A stretch of 51,507 bases of DNA. Source: Rhizomucor pusillus. Its lineage: Eukaryota > Mucoromycota > Mucoromycetes > Mucorales > Lichtheimiaceae. Both the position numbers and the translations under genes were made by a program. Below are positions 42,323 to 51,507 of this stretch, piece by piece (within the stretch, counting starts at the first letter, position 1; the number at the start of each line of letters is the position of its first letter). Under the pieces are notes generated by a model. The model saw nothing but the letters and a program-made list of their open reading frames with translations. It made no database searches and was not told the origin of the DNA. The stretch lies in contig FWWN02000403.1 of assembly GCA_900175165.2 (NCBI GenBank), positions 1-51,507 on the forward strand, written 5' to 3'.

Positions 42323-43611
42323 ATGTTCGGTCTCACTGAGAAGAAAAACCGTGTGTGCGTGGAGCCTTTCGAAGTCGACTGGCGGAACGATCCACTCGAG
42401 GTAGCAGGCCGCCTTGCAGCTGCACGAAGAGAAGCGGAAGCATTGAAAGACCGGCTCAAGCAAAGAAAGTATGCACTTGAAGATACAACATGCAAGTTCT
42501 ACATGCAGAATATAGTTCAAATGGCAGCCAATAAGAGCTTACAAGACCCAATATGTGTAAACAGTGCAGGAAATGACACAAAACCTGCAAAGAGTAGGCC
42601 GCACGCAAATGAAGGTGAAAAGGCATCTCAAGGGGCATCTGGCTAAAGTCTGCTCGATGCATTGGTCATACGATAAACGGCACTTGGTATCAGCATCGCA
42701 GGACGGCAAATTGATTGTATGGGATGCCTACACCGCACACAAACTGTATGCAATGCCACTTCGTCTTTGCTGGGTCATGACATGCGCCTATGCCCCGTCT
42801 GGAAGCTTTGTAGCTAGCGGAGGTCTCGACAATATTTGCTCCATTTACGGCATTGACAACGCGGAAGCAAGACGTCCTATCCGTGAGCTTTCAGGACACG
42901 AAGGATACATCAGCTCCTGTCGTTTCATTAACGACAGACAGATCCTCACTGCATCTGGTGATACAACCTGCTTGCTTTGGGACGTTGATGCTGGTGTTCA
43001 TATCAAGAAATTTGCTGAACATACGGGAGATATTTCAAGGTATGCTAAAAGATAAAATGATGGATTATTCTTAACTTCTCACGAAGGTGAACTGCAGCTT
43101 GGCTTTACAATCAAGTCCCAATGTATTTATCACGGGTTCATCCGACTTGAGTGTCAAAGTGTGGGATATCCGTTCATCCAAATGCGTACAAACCTTTGAT
43201 AGTCATAAATCCGAAGTCAACGCTGTCCAGTTTTTCCCTAGCGGCAAGGCTTTTGTATCTGCAGCGGATGACGGCACCTGCAAACTTTTTGATCTAAGAG
43301 CTGATACAGAAGTGATGAGATACTCGCACGAGTCCATCGCTGCAGCAGCAACCTCTGTTGATCTCTCTGTGTCTGGTCGACTCATTTTTGCAGGACATGA
43401 TGATTATAAATGCTATATTTGGGATACACTCAAAGGCGAGCGAGTAGGGATACTCGCTGGACATGAGAACAGAATCTCCTGTCTCGGTGTATCTGGAGAT
43501 GGTGTTGCCCTGTGTACTGGAAGCTGGGATGCATCGCTAAAGGTAAATCGCCCAAACAAACCAAATACGAAGCAACAAACTGACAAATCCATAACAAAGG
43601 TGTGGGCATAA
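42323..43611 (+). CDS. Heterotrimeric G-protein beta subunit (WD40)
   Basis: Four exons (42323-42491, 42565-43039, 43098-43542, 43600-43611) give 366 residues. An N-terminal coiled coil ([20 protein letters not shown]) is the usual G-gamma contact. It is followed by DTTLQEM and a seven-bladed WD propeller beginning [20 protein letters not shown]. Blades end in WDA, WDV (LLWDVDAG), [22 protein letters not shown] and a final VWA-stop, as in animal and fungal G beta. Fungal G beta relays pheromone or nutrient receptor signals to MAPK and cAMP pathways. Intron 1 (42492-42564) begins GCAAGT. Only this gives the conserved DTTLQEM, whereas the GT nearby breaks the frame. The last exon is just 12 nt. 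Confidence 0.92.
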
Positions 43612-43738
43612 CCTCTTAGATTTTACGTACCTTTCTGTATACAGTAGTAGTTCTTTATAAAAATATATATTATTATTATTAAGCGTGCATACTCAAAACT
43701 AGTAATAATCACATATTCTGACAATTTTTCCCTTCTGC

Positions 43739-45258
43739 ATGATTGCGACATTTTCGGAAACACTCATTGGGGCGAAGATACCTGCCTTCCTTCCTTATCC
43801 CAGATTTTTTATTAAGTCGTCCTCCTTGCCCGATCTCGATCCCATGACAGACACCTCAGAGCTGGAGATCATTGAGAACGCGCCGCCTCTGTCTAGAGAA
43901 TACAGGCGTGTGGGCACAATGTCTTACCAGGCATCATCGACAGAGCGCATGCTGTCAGCTTGCGCAGGTGCCCTTGCCACCTCTATATTGAGTAAGACGG
44001 CCTGTCCGCGATTTCCCGACATTTCTCATTATTGACTGTCGTTTGCAAAAGTGACACCACTAGACGTTGTAAAGACTCGACTGCAGAGCCAGGAGGCGGC
44101 GGGTAGCAGACATTTGAACGGCACGGCGGTATGGATCTTGATCATAGGTTTTGTGAACTGTGGTTACTGACTGCGACAGCTAGGACGGACTAGTCAAGAT
44201 ATTTCGCCACGAAGGTCCTCTCGGTCTTTTTCGAGGATTATCTGCCGGTCTCGTCATGGCTGTACCATCGACTGTAATCTACTTTGTTGGTTACGATTAT
44301 ATCCGCGATCAAATACGTCTATCTCGATTTGCAAACACTTCGGTCCATGATTACTCGCCTCTCTGGGCAGGTGGAGTAGCACGGACAATAGCGGCAGCCG
44401 TAATATCTCCCATTGAGCTTTTCCGCACCAGAATGCAATCAGTCGAAGGAAGGGAAGGGTTCGCAGGTAGGCAAACGAGTAGCAAGGCAAGAGGAATGGG
44501 GTTTTGACAGTTATTTCCCCGTTTTCTGCAGCTGTGTGGCGTGGGATCACAGAATTAATAAAACAGGAGGGCCCTGCATCCTTGTGGCGAGGATTATTGC
44601 CAACGATGCTTAGAGATGTACCATTTTCAGGTAAGCCAATGTAAATCGCAAAGGTTCCCTCTATCTCTCTCTCCAAGAGTTCCTAAAACGATAGCATTGT
44701 AGCCGTTTATTGGATGGGATATGAACAAATCAGAGCACGGTTGAATGGCAACGCACATCAGAATACCCTCTCAAGTTTCCAAAACGCATTTATTGCAGGC
44801 GCTTCTTCCGGAATGGTGAATATCACGAATTTGAAATCAAAAAGTGTCCCGAAGTTTGTTGCTAACGTCGCCATGCCCTTGCAGTTTGCCGCTGTAGTGA
44901 CGACGCCATTCGACGTCATAAAAACACAACGACAAGTGAGTTCCGGTCGTGGTAAGTTAGAGAAAATTTTGTCAATGCCGCATGTTCTCCCTATGCTGAC
45001 ATTGGGCGCAAAAGATGCAGAAATTCGTCGCTTAGTGACAAAGATCATTCACGAAGAAGGATATAAAGGGTTTTTCAGAGGTAAATAGATACAGTGTTTG
45101 CTGTCCTACCGCAGTCTTCTCACATGACTGGCAAAGGCGTCGTGCCACGCGTGATCAAGGTTGCACCATCCTGCGCTATAATGATTTCGAGCTACGAAGT
45201 TGGCAAGCTCTTCTTTGCAGATCGTCGGCGTTCAGCCGCGACCACATCCACCTTATAG
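43739..45258 (+). CDS. Mitochondrial carrier, Mtm1 / SLC25A39-40 type (multi-exon)
   Basis: This is a three-repeat carrier of the inner mitochondrial membrane. The carrier signatures PX[DE]XX[KR] appear in order as [26 protein letters not shown] and [12 protein letters not shown]. Each is followed by the matrix-helix phrase ([60 protein letters not shown]). An extended loop around [20 protein letters not shown] before the last matrix helix, and the phrase [16 protein letters not shown], fit the Mtm1/SLC25A39-40 branch. That branch imports glutathione in animals and is linked to manganese/iron handling in yeast. The end is TAG at 45256-45258. Two starts are possible: 43739, or [12 protein letters not shown] at 43844; carriers usually lack presequences, so the latter is plausible. 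Confidence 0.87.
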
Positions 45259-45539
45259 ATTAATATTGTACATACCAGCCGCAAGCATTTAACATTAGAT
45301 TGATTACCTTTTTTTATGTCCGTTTTTTCATAGACACACATGTAAAGTATATGCACTCATTTTTTTTATTCTCAATATTGCTAACAAGAACGCGTGAAGT
45401 ATGGAATTTGGGATCCTCTGATTTAATGCTAGACGACTTGAAAATCATGTACAGATAAGGAGATAACTAGAAAAGAAAGAAAGGATAGTGACAGGCGAAA
45501 CAATTGCGCGACGGATAGAAGCCGTGAATTAAAAGATTA

Positions 45540-46041
45540 TTACTCTTCATCGCCTGCACCCTACGAACGCGCCACACGTCAATTTTTCCCTTTTTCCCAT
45601 TTCGTGAAAATTTCAAAACCTTACCGAAGACATTTTTGCCTTTTCAGCTTCGTAGCGCTTTTTATCCTCCTCAGCTTTTTCGATGTACGGCTAATATAAG
45701 AAAAGTTCAGTAAGTCATCGGCTGTGTCAAAGAGCAGAGTTACCTTCTTTTCTTCGTCTGACATTTCCTTCCATCGCTGGCCTAGCAGTCTTCCGATTTC
45801 ACCTAAATCCAATATCAGGATTTCTCGGATGCGGACAAGGAACGCGTGTTAGCCAATTACCAAAGGGAGCATCCGGGTTCTCTGCTTTGACTTTGTCTCG
45901 GCACTCTTGCGAGAAGAACATGTAAGCTGACAGCCCGCGTTTGGGAGTGTTTGGGTCTTTCTTGCTTCTTCGCTTCTTGTCGGGAGTAGCAGCCGCACGC
46001 TTGGACACCTTGGCTTCACCGGTCTTAGTTTCCTTGGGCAT
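45540..46041 (-). CDS. NHP6: Nhp6-type HMG-box chromatin protein
   Basis: Four exons (45861-46041, 45744-45802, 45625-45690, 45540-45560) give 108 residues. The basic N-terminus ([20 protein letters not shown]) is followed by one HMG box: [40 protein letters not shown], then [20 protein letters not shown]. It ends SSGAGDEE. The [15 protein letters not shown] phrase is the Nhp6/HMGB signature. The protein bends DNA without sequence choice and assists FACT and promoter assembly. It has a single HMG box and a very short acidic end, as in yeast Nhp6 rather than animal HMGB1. All introns are GT-AG and small. Confidence 0.93.
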
Positions 46042-46145
46042 CTTTTTGAAAACGCGTCGTTTACAAGTTGAGCACGAGGAAAATACTATCCTTTGTACTA
46101 TACCTGTATAAGTGAAAAGAGAAGAGGGAAGAAAGAGAGTGAAAG

Positions 46146-46173
46146 TGAGAGAGAGAGAGAGAGAAGAGAGGGA
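46146..46173. repeat. (GA)n tract upstream of NHP6
   Basis: A near-perfect GA run within a longer purine-rich segment. Read from NHP6 it is a CT-rich leader 100-130 bp before the ATG, a common arrangement in highly expressed fungal genes. Confidence 0.7.
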
Positions 46174-46255
46174 AGACGGGGGGATGCGCGGAAAAGATTG
46201 AAAATTTTAAGTGCGGGTATGTGTGTGGGAGAAGGAAAGCACCGTTAAGGGGGGG

Positions 46256-46302
46256 TGCACACACAGGCACGCACGAGTATACACTCACGCACACACACTG
46301 AG
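46256..46302. repeat. (CA)n-rich low-complexity segment
   Basis: An imperfect CA repeat (cacacacagg...cacgcacacacactg). It is not part of a coding frame that I can support. Confidence 0.6.
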
Positions 46303-47125
46303 GCAGCAGCTAGGCAGCCAGGCACCAATAGCTGGCCACCCGCGTGGTTCAGCCCCCCAAGTGCCACACACACTATTGATTGGAGGACAGCAATGTAGAA
46401 TGTTAACTTTTCTGACGTTTCCCAATTCCTCTTCTTTTTCCGTTTGAAATAGCTTTACGCTTATCAGAAGTCCTTCTTCAGCTCACGATAACGTATTGAT
46501 GATGGGCTTCTGCAATTTGCTCAAGTAGTTGTTGGACTTGAAAATTACAAATTTGGCAAAGTGATCATTGCTGATCAGGACTCAGGGATGGCTTCAAGCT
46601 TTTTAGATTATTGCTGTGCGTGTGATAGCAGTAGTATATGTATGGATTTTAGGTACAATGTTGAACAAGATGAGGACTCGGAAAAAAGTAGAATGAAAAA
46701 GAAATATCATGTTTGTTTGTTTACCTTGCTTAACGTATGATGAAATGCTCGCAATCTTGGGATATTCCTGTGAAAGGCATAAACTCTTGTTGAAATGGTT
46801 AATTTATGTAGACATTTGCACATATTAGCATAATATTGAGCTGATAGATAGTGGGTAAAAAGCAAAATAGTATCTTATGTAGACGCGTATATTAAAGGCT
46901 TTTAATCTAGTTCTCCGTTGTCCATGATCAAAGGATAGATTAGATACCTTAAAAAAAACCGAAAAAGCAAGTAATATTCACTAGCCATCGTGAGCAGTCT
47001 GAAGGACTTTGTAGGCAGCAGAGATTCATGGCTGTGGCATGGCTAGTAAGTGTGAATCAAACGGACTTGATTTTTCTGCTTGAAAGCTTTCATTCCGCGG
47101 CTTCCTCGCGTTGTCGCTGGATACT

Positions 47126-49894
47126 ATGGAAAGCAGCCCTGAATCACCAAAGTCCATCAACTCAGCAGTGTATGGTATTCAAAAACTGTTGCGAAATCTG
47201 GAAAAGCAATGGCCGGCGTTGAAAAAGAGCGATGGGAGCAATACAAGTGGTGTGTATATAAGCTTAACTTGTTTTTCTCATTTCTGTATGAAAGCATTGC
47301 TAAGTCTTGTTAGATATTCACGCCCTCGGACCAGTCAACCTAGACAGCACTCGGCAAGAATTTGCCAACCACATTGAACTGATCCGCACGATCTGCTCGC
47401 AGTTCGAGACTGAAGTCCTCGGCGACGTCATGAAAATGGGAGCTGGTGCCGATCCTGCCTTCAGAAAGCACTTTACGCACCTGAGAGAACAAGCAACGCT
47501 CGAGAGTACAGTGACGCGGACAAAGGATACGCTGAAAATGACAAAGGAATGTTTGGAAGAAGTAACCGGCGAATATGACGCTTCGCAGTCCAAAGTACAA
47601 ACGCAAAAACTCGAAAAGTTGGGACAATCTATGGGGTATTTACGGCATGGAGCATTCGTTGGAAAAAAAGTTCACATGTAGTCCATTTAGGCTTGTTGCC
47701 TTTATTGATACCACAGAGAAGAATGGAATGCCAACGACGACTATTACTTTGGGAGGAAATGTTATAGTCGTGGATGTGAGTTATCATGACATATTCTGAT
47801 TCTAAAGACGAATACTAAAAACGAATATAGATCGATCTAGATGAACAGGGCAATGTACTTAGAAGCAGTGTGAGCTACGAATCTGAAGCTCTGCAAAATG
47901 ATCACGATGATCGTGTAAGTATGAGACCTTATAAACTGCATATCAGCTTTCTTCTGATATTTGAGGATAGATGGATCAATTGCTTGCTCAAAGTCTTCGC
48001 TCGCACAACCTGGATCTGTTCAAACGTAATCTCGGCGCCCTTGCTTTGCTCGATCGACTTAATGTTAAGCATACACCAACCGATTTTTTCCTTGTCGTCA
48101 AAGCTCTGCTGAACGACGCAAAACTTATTTATAACCAGGAAATGTATGTGAGGACAGGCGTAGAAAGTAGAGACGTAGTCCCTTATACTAATGTTTTCTA
48201 CGTAGCTTAATTTCATCAGAGGATATTGTAAAAGTGCTTATGGAAGGGCATGGTCTTCCCAGCTATCATCTCGATTTCCCTGGACTTTCAATAGCGTATT
48301 GGATCAGCAAAGAGCTTGTCATCGGCAACGATTGGGCAGCGGTGCGTAGCAGCATTGGAAAAGGTATGGGTAGAGAGAGTGGGAGAAAAAGACTCGCCCT
48401 TGCTTACCATTGACGTAGATGAAAACCATCCATCTCTTTGCAAAGCTGCTAAAATCTTAATCAGCTTCGAGGAATGCCGGCAACCGCAATTCTTCTTACC
48501 AACGAATAGATCACAGTACTTGCTGGATTTCGAAGAAACAGAGGAATCTATAAAGACTGGTCCCAATGGGTACATCATACATACAAAACAATCAACAGAC
48601 ACGAACTTACGGATCTTGCATTTGTAGGGAGCATTTACAAGTAATTAGCGAGCCAAGCTGGCCAAAATTCATGCAGCCGCTCCGATACGTCAAAGTACTT
48701 TCCACATTTCCGGATGCACAGGCGGTGCCAGTCCGATATGTTGCAAAGTTGGATCCTCCATTACCGGCGTCTGATGCAATAATTAGGAAAATAATGACGA
48801 TCACTAGTCTCGCGGGCGAAGGTACCGTCGATGCTGTGTATGCTTTTCTGATACGTTACAACTCATGAAATTACATAGACCTCCTAAATGCAGTAAATAT
48901 TGACAACACTCCGTTATCACCAGCACCTTCTTTAGAAAAACTGCTGGTATGAACACTGAAATTTGATGCCGAGAATGTTTATCGAACAAACCTTGAAATG
49001 ATAATAGGTGAAAAATTTCGACAACGACATAGACTTGCTACAAAAGGAGTTATGGGTTATAGTAAGCAATACCTGAAGGCAGTCAGCCAGCATGACATAT
49101 TCTAATGGAACCACAATAGACTATGAAGGACATACCCAACCAAGTATACAAATGGACAGGCCCTTCTGAAACTTCTGGGAAAATGATTCATCGTATACCA
49201 TTTACACACCCAGTTCAACTGTATAATATCTTGCAGGTTAGGAAATGGAAATGATTAGCAATGCAAATAGCATAAACTCATTGTATGTCCTCCAGTATCT
49301 CCGACAACAACAAATGTTCAATACACTATTCACTAGCATATTCAATAGCTCTGCAAAGCGACAAGGAACACAAGAAAAATCTCAACCATTGTCACTGGAC
49401 AATATTCTGCAAGGTACAGAAACTACAGATAACTATCAGAATACTTGATCCTAATAGCTTAAAATATAGAAAGTGAATCGGACGATCAACTGTATATCCA
49501 AATTGCCAGCATCTCAGCACCTCATACACTTCATTTCACGCTTTTGCTTCCTCCTTCATTGCAACCCGACCAATCGACACTCGTACCGTTCTCCGTGGAG
49601 ATACCCAGAAATGCACCAGCGCACCCAGTCGTTCGTCTTCATCCACCCTCGTCTGGAGAATATGACCCGATGCATCAGCTGTCCTGGAATCAAGAAGTTT
49701 TTGATGCCGAAAAGATGACTCTGGTGCTGCAAACAAGCTACAGCATCCCTGTCCTCATACGCTGGCTGTGGCATCGAATCGCCAACTATCAAGGCGAATA
49801 CACAGTAAAAACACCGCGACTCGGACTGAAGCGATCAAAAAACGACGATGACGACGATGATACAAAGCAGAGACGTATCAAGATGGAAATGTAA
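47126..49894 (+). CDS. MED1: Mediator complex subunit 1 (multi-exon)
   Basis: This is a subunit of the Mediator middle module, which links activators to RNA polymerase II. The start MESSPESPKSINSAVYGIQK leads to VNLDSTRQEFANHIELIRTI. The Med1 domain core follows: GLVAFIDTTEKNGMPTTTIT, LGGNVIVVDIDLDEQGNVLR, VSYESEALQNDHDD, DLFKRNLGALALLDRLNVKH and FLVVKALLNDAKLIYNQEM. IDLDxxGxVxxVxVSY and the LxxFxxNLxxLxxLD helix are Med1 hallmarks. The C-terminal part (LYIQIASISAPHTLHFTLLL) ends in an acidic/basic tail (NDDDDDDTKQRRIKMEM) at TAA 49894. About ten GT-AG introns are needed. Borders between 48210 and 49260 are approximate because that part is less conserved. Confidence 0.8.
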
Positions 49895-49912
49895 TGTGCC
49901 TGTTTTATTCAA

Positions 49913-50897
49913 TTACAATCCAGTTTGTGTAGTATGGATTTTGCCTTTGCTTTCTTCACCGCCCAGACTCTTGATAAAGAACTGAGTAATTCTCGACCAT
50001 GCCAGATCACGCACATCCTGCTCGTCTTTGAGCGGGTCTGTATTTTTATCCACGAATCCTAGTTCTTTGCGCTTCTGAATACTCCATTCATCATCGTTCA
50101 AAAAGGCGTGGCCTTGCTCGGGATATCTGAAAACCTCGGCATATGCAGCCTTGTTGGTGTATAGGTTGAATTCAAGACTATCCGCGGCAGTCGGGTCGCT
50201 GAATCCTTTGTGCGTATCTTTGCCGCCGAAATGAGCTTGCACTGGCGTCCGGGTTGTAACGATCCGAACGTCAAAGATATCACCGGGTGGCGTGCCGTAG
50301 CAAGAGACGGCTGCGTTCAAAGGATGAGGCGTGTTGACCAGTTTGCTGGCGAGCGCGAGGCTAAGTCCACCACCCATACAAAATCCAATGGACCCGATTC
50401 GACTGCAAAAGATATGTTAGAGAGAAAACTAGTGAAAAATCCATCAATTTATGTGATACTTGCGGATATTTTGCCTCTCGCAGCTGTTCCGCGAGCTCTT
50501 CCAGTTCGTGTACTGCTTGTTTCCAGTCAAGGTTTCCCATTAGATGGCTTGCTTCCTGATTGGGTTCTTTAGCAACTATATCTAAAATGCAACGTGCTCA
50601 TCATACCTCCGCCGACAAACCGAGTTTGCCTTTATACAAGTCGGGAACTACAGTGTATGCTCCAGTGCTATCGGCGATGCGTTGGGCGTGACGCTTGATT
50701 TGGTCATTGACACCCCACCATTCTTGCAACACCTGCGTAGACGACAATGCGGTGCGCGTTTTGGTAAACCGAACGAGATACAGCACTCAAGACAATGTAT
50801 AGCTTACAATAATGGCAGCGCCGTGTATTTTGGCGTGAGCTGAGGGTCTGAAGGGGAAGACTTGGAATGGCAACTTTTTGGCAACATTCAACACCAT
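49913..50897 (-). CDS. Dienelactone hydrolase family protein
   Basis: Four exons (50808-50897, 50607-50732, 50464-50555, 49913-50402) give 265 residues of the alpha/beta-hydrolase fold. Markers are IIVLQEWWGVNDQIKRHAQR (the WG.. motif of the family), YTVVPDLYKGKLG, the nucleophile elbow IGFCMGGG with Cys instead of Ser, and the catalytic histidine in RYPEQGHAFLND. The triad aspartate probably lies in FGGKDTHKGF. Classical enzymes open dienelactones in aromatic breakdown; fungal relatives often have unknown carboxyl-ester substrates. Intron 3 (50403-50463) starts GCAAGT. A GT choice 4 nt later breaks the frame before IGSIGFCMGGG. The C-terminus (KIHTTQTGL) lacks a peroxisomal signal. It ends 18 bp from MED1, tail to tail. 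Confidence 0.87.
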
Positions 50898-51507
50898 GGT
50901 GGGCAAAAGACGAGAAAGCGTTTGACACTACAGGTTTTTCAAAAATTGTTGGCGCATTAATCCACAATGTGGATTTGCACATTGATCAATCTATTTTATA
51001 ACAAAGCATCACAAGAAAATGGTTAGATCGGCAACGCAAAAGGGCTCTTCTGCTTCATCGTACTCCAGTAGATGGAACTATTTATTCACATTTAGGACAT
51101 TTTGGTGACGGCATCGCTGACTGTATGGTATATTAATACCTTTATGAAAGAAACACGTAACAACTTATCAATCACAATGATATTAAAATAACAATACAAA
51201 AGTAACAACCATGTTTTAAAATCCTGAAAAGTCTAGAAAAGCCGGTACCATCTGACTACAGAGATGAGAATTATGTATGCAAATGTTCACGTTTTCAACC
51301 ATACAACCTTATTGCATTACGAAGACCACCATACTTAATTGTTGTATGCGTCGGTATCTCCTTGCAAAAGAAGAGACCCAAGCAAAGTATACAGCTGTTA
51401 TTCATTGACGATAGGACGCATGACAAATGATAATTTCATACATATGATATCACGAGAAGAGAAGTGATAAATGGATTGGCATTCATATTTTCTTTCTGTG
51501 TTCCTTC
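50898..51507. other. AT-rich right-edge region
   Basis: The promoter side of the dienelactone hydrolase gene, then AT-rich sequence to the window edge. I see no coding frame of note, no tRNA and no repeat. Confidence 0.45.

Larger units (their letters stand above)
46042..47125. other. Divergent intergenic region with simple-sequence tracts
   Basis: This is the promoter side of NHP6 (leftward) and MED1 (rightward). It contains purine-rich and CA-rich tracts at 46100-46310, listed separately, and then AT-rich sequence with poly-A at about 46950. No coding frame is recognised. Confidence 0.5.

Noticed and set aside
1..51507. tRNA genes, CRISPR arrays, intact transposons
   Set aside because: I scanned by eye for GGTTCRA-type loops, direct repeats and polymerase motifs and found none that held up. 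A computed scan (tRNAscan, RepeatMasker) could still find weak ones.

Overview
The window is nuclear DNA of a filamentous fungus of the Mucorales, most probably Rhizomucor pusillus. The decisive clue is an intronless aspartic protease at 10069-11352. As far as I can recall the family, it reads as the R. pusillus milk-clotting enzyme mucorpepsin almost residue for residue, and it differs at many positions from the R. miehei enzyme. Short introns (about 40-80 nt), tight gene packing and several Mucoromycota-type genes (AP-4 epsilon, Tctex dynein light chain, TPR/F-box/LRR protein) fit this. Exon structures were worked out by eye from splice consensus, reading frame and family alignment. Where I give exon coordinates, the exon lengths sum to a multiple of three.

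Layout, left half. 1-1611 holds the 5' part of a secreted Kelch-like gene and a decayed relative. 2240-5821 is AP-4 epsilon adaptin. 6439-9321 is a co-directional minus-strand pair, an Mcm1/SRF MADS-box factor followed by the Skn7-type HSF/response-regulator. 10069-11352 is mucorpepsin. 12982-14794 is a TPR/F-box/LRR (Dia2/Pof3-like) gene, divergent from a YOL098C-like M16 metallopeptidase (14928-19306). The M16 gene is convergent with a Tctex-type dynein light chain (19354-19934). After a small Ser/Pro-rich ORF come the Golgi carboxypeptidase Kex1 (21252-24366) and, convergent to it, a cytochrome-b5-reductase-type flavoprotein (24475-25397). About 2 kb with little coding signal follows.

Layout, right half. 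An enoyl-CoA hydratase/isomerase (27474-28444) precedes a tandem pair of unrecognised acidic zinc-knuckle proteins, the second with a frameshift. Then comes an 8 kb gene for a ~2710-residue CH / spectrin-repeat / GAR protein (30670-38869). 40044-41145 is a secreted, Kex2-site-rich precursor in eight small exons. After it come a small conserved-looking unknown, a G-protein beta subunit, an Mtm1/SLC25A39-type mitochondrial carrier, an Nhp6-type HMG protein, Mediator subunit Med1 and a dienelactone hydrolase.

Functional themes are secretion and processing (Kex1, mucorpepsin, the KR-rich precursor, AP-4), cytoskeleton (the giant CH/GAR protein, the dynein light chain) and signalling/transcription (Mcm1, Skn7, G beta, Nhp6, Med1). 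The neighbourhood is an ordinary eukaryotic gene series, not an operon. The most notable items are the spectraplakin-like giant protein, three independent GC-AG introns that all start GCAAGT, and the tandem zinc-knuckle family. No tRNA, rRNA, CRISPR or intact transposon was seen.
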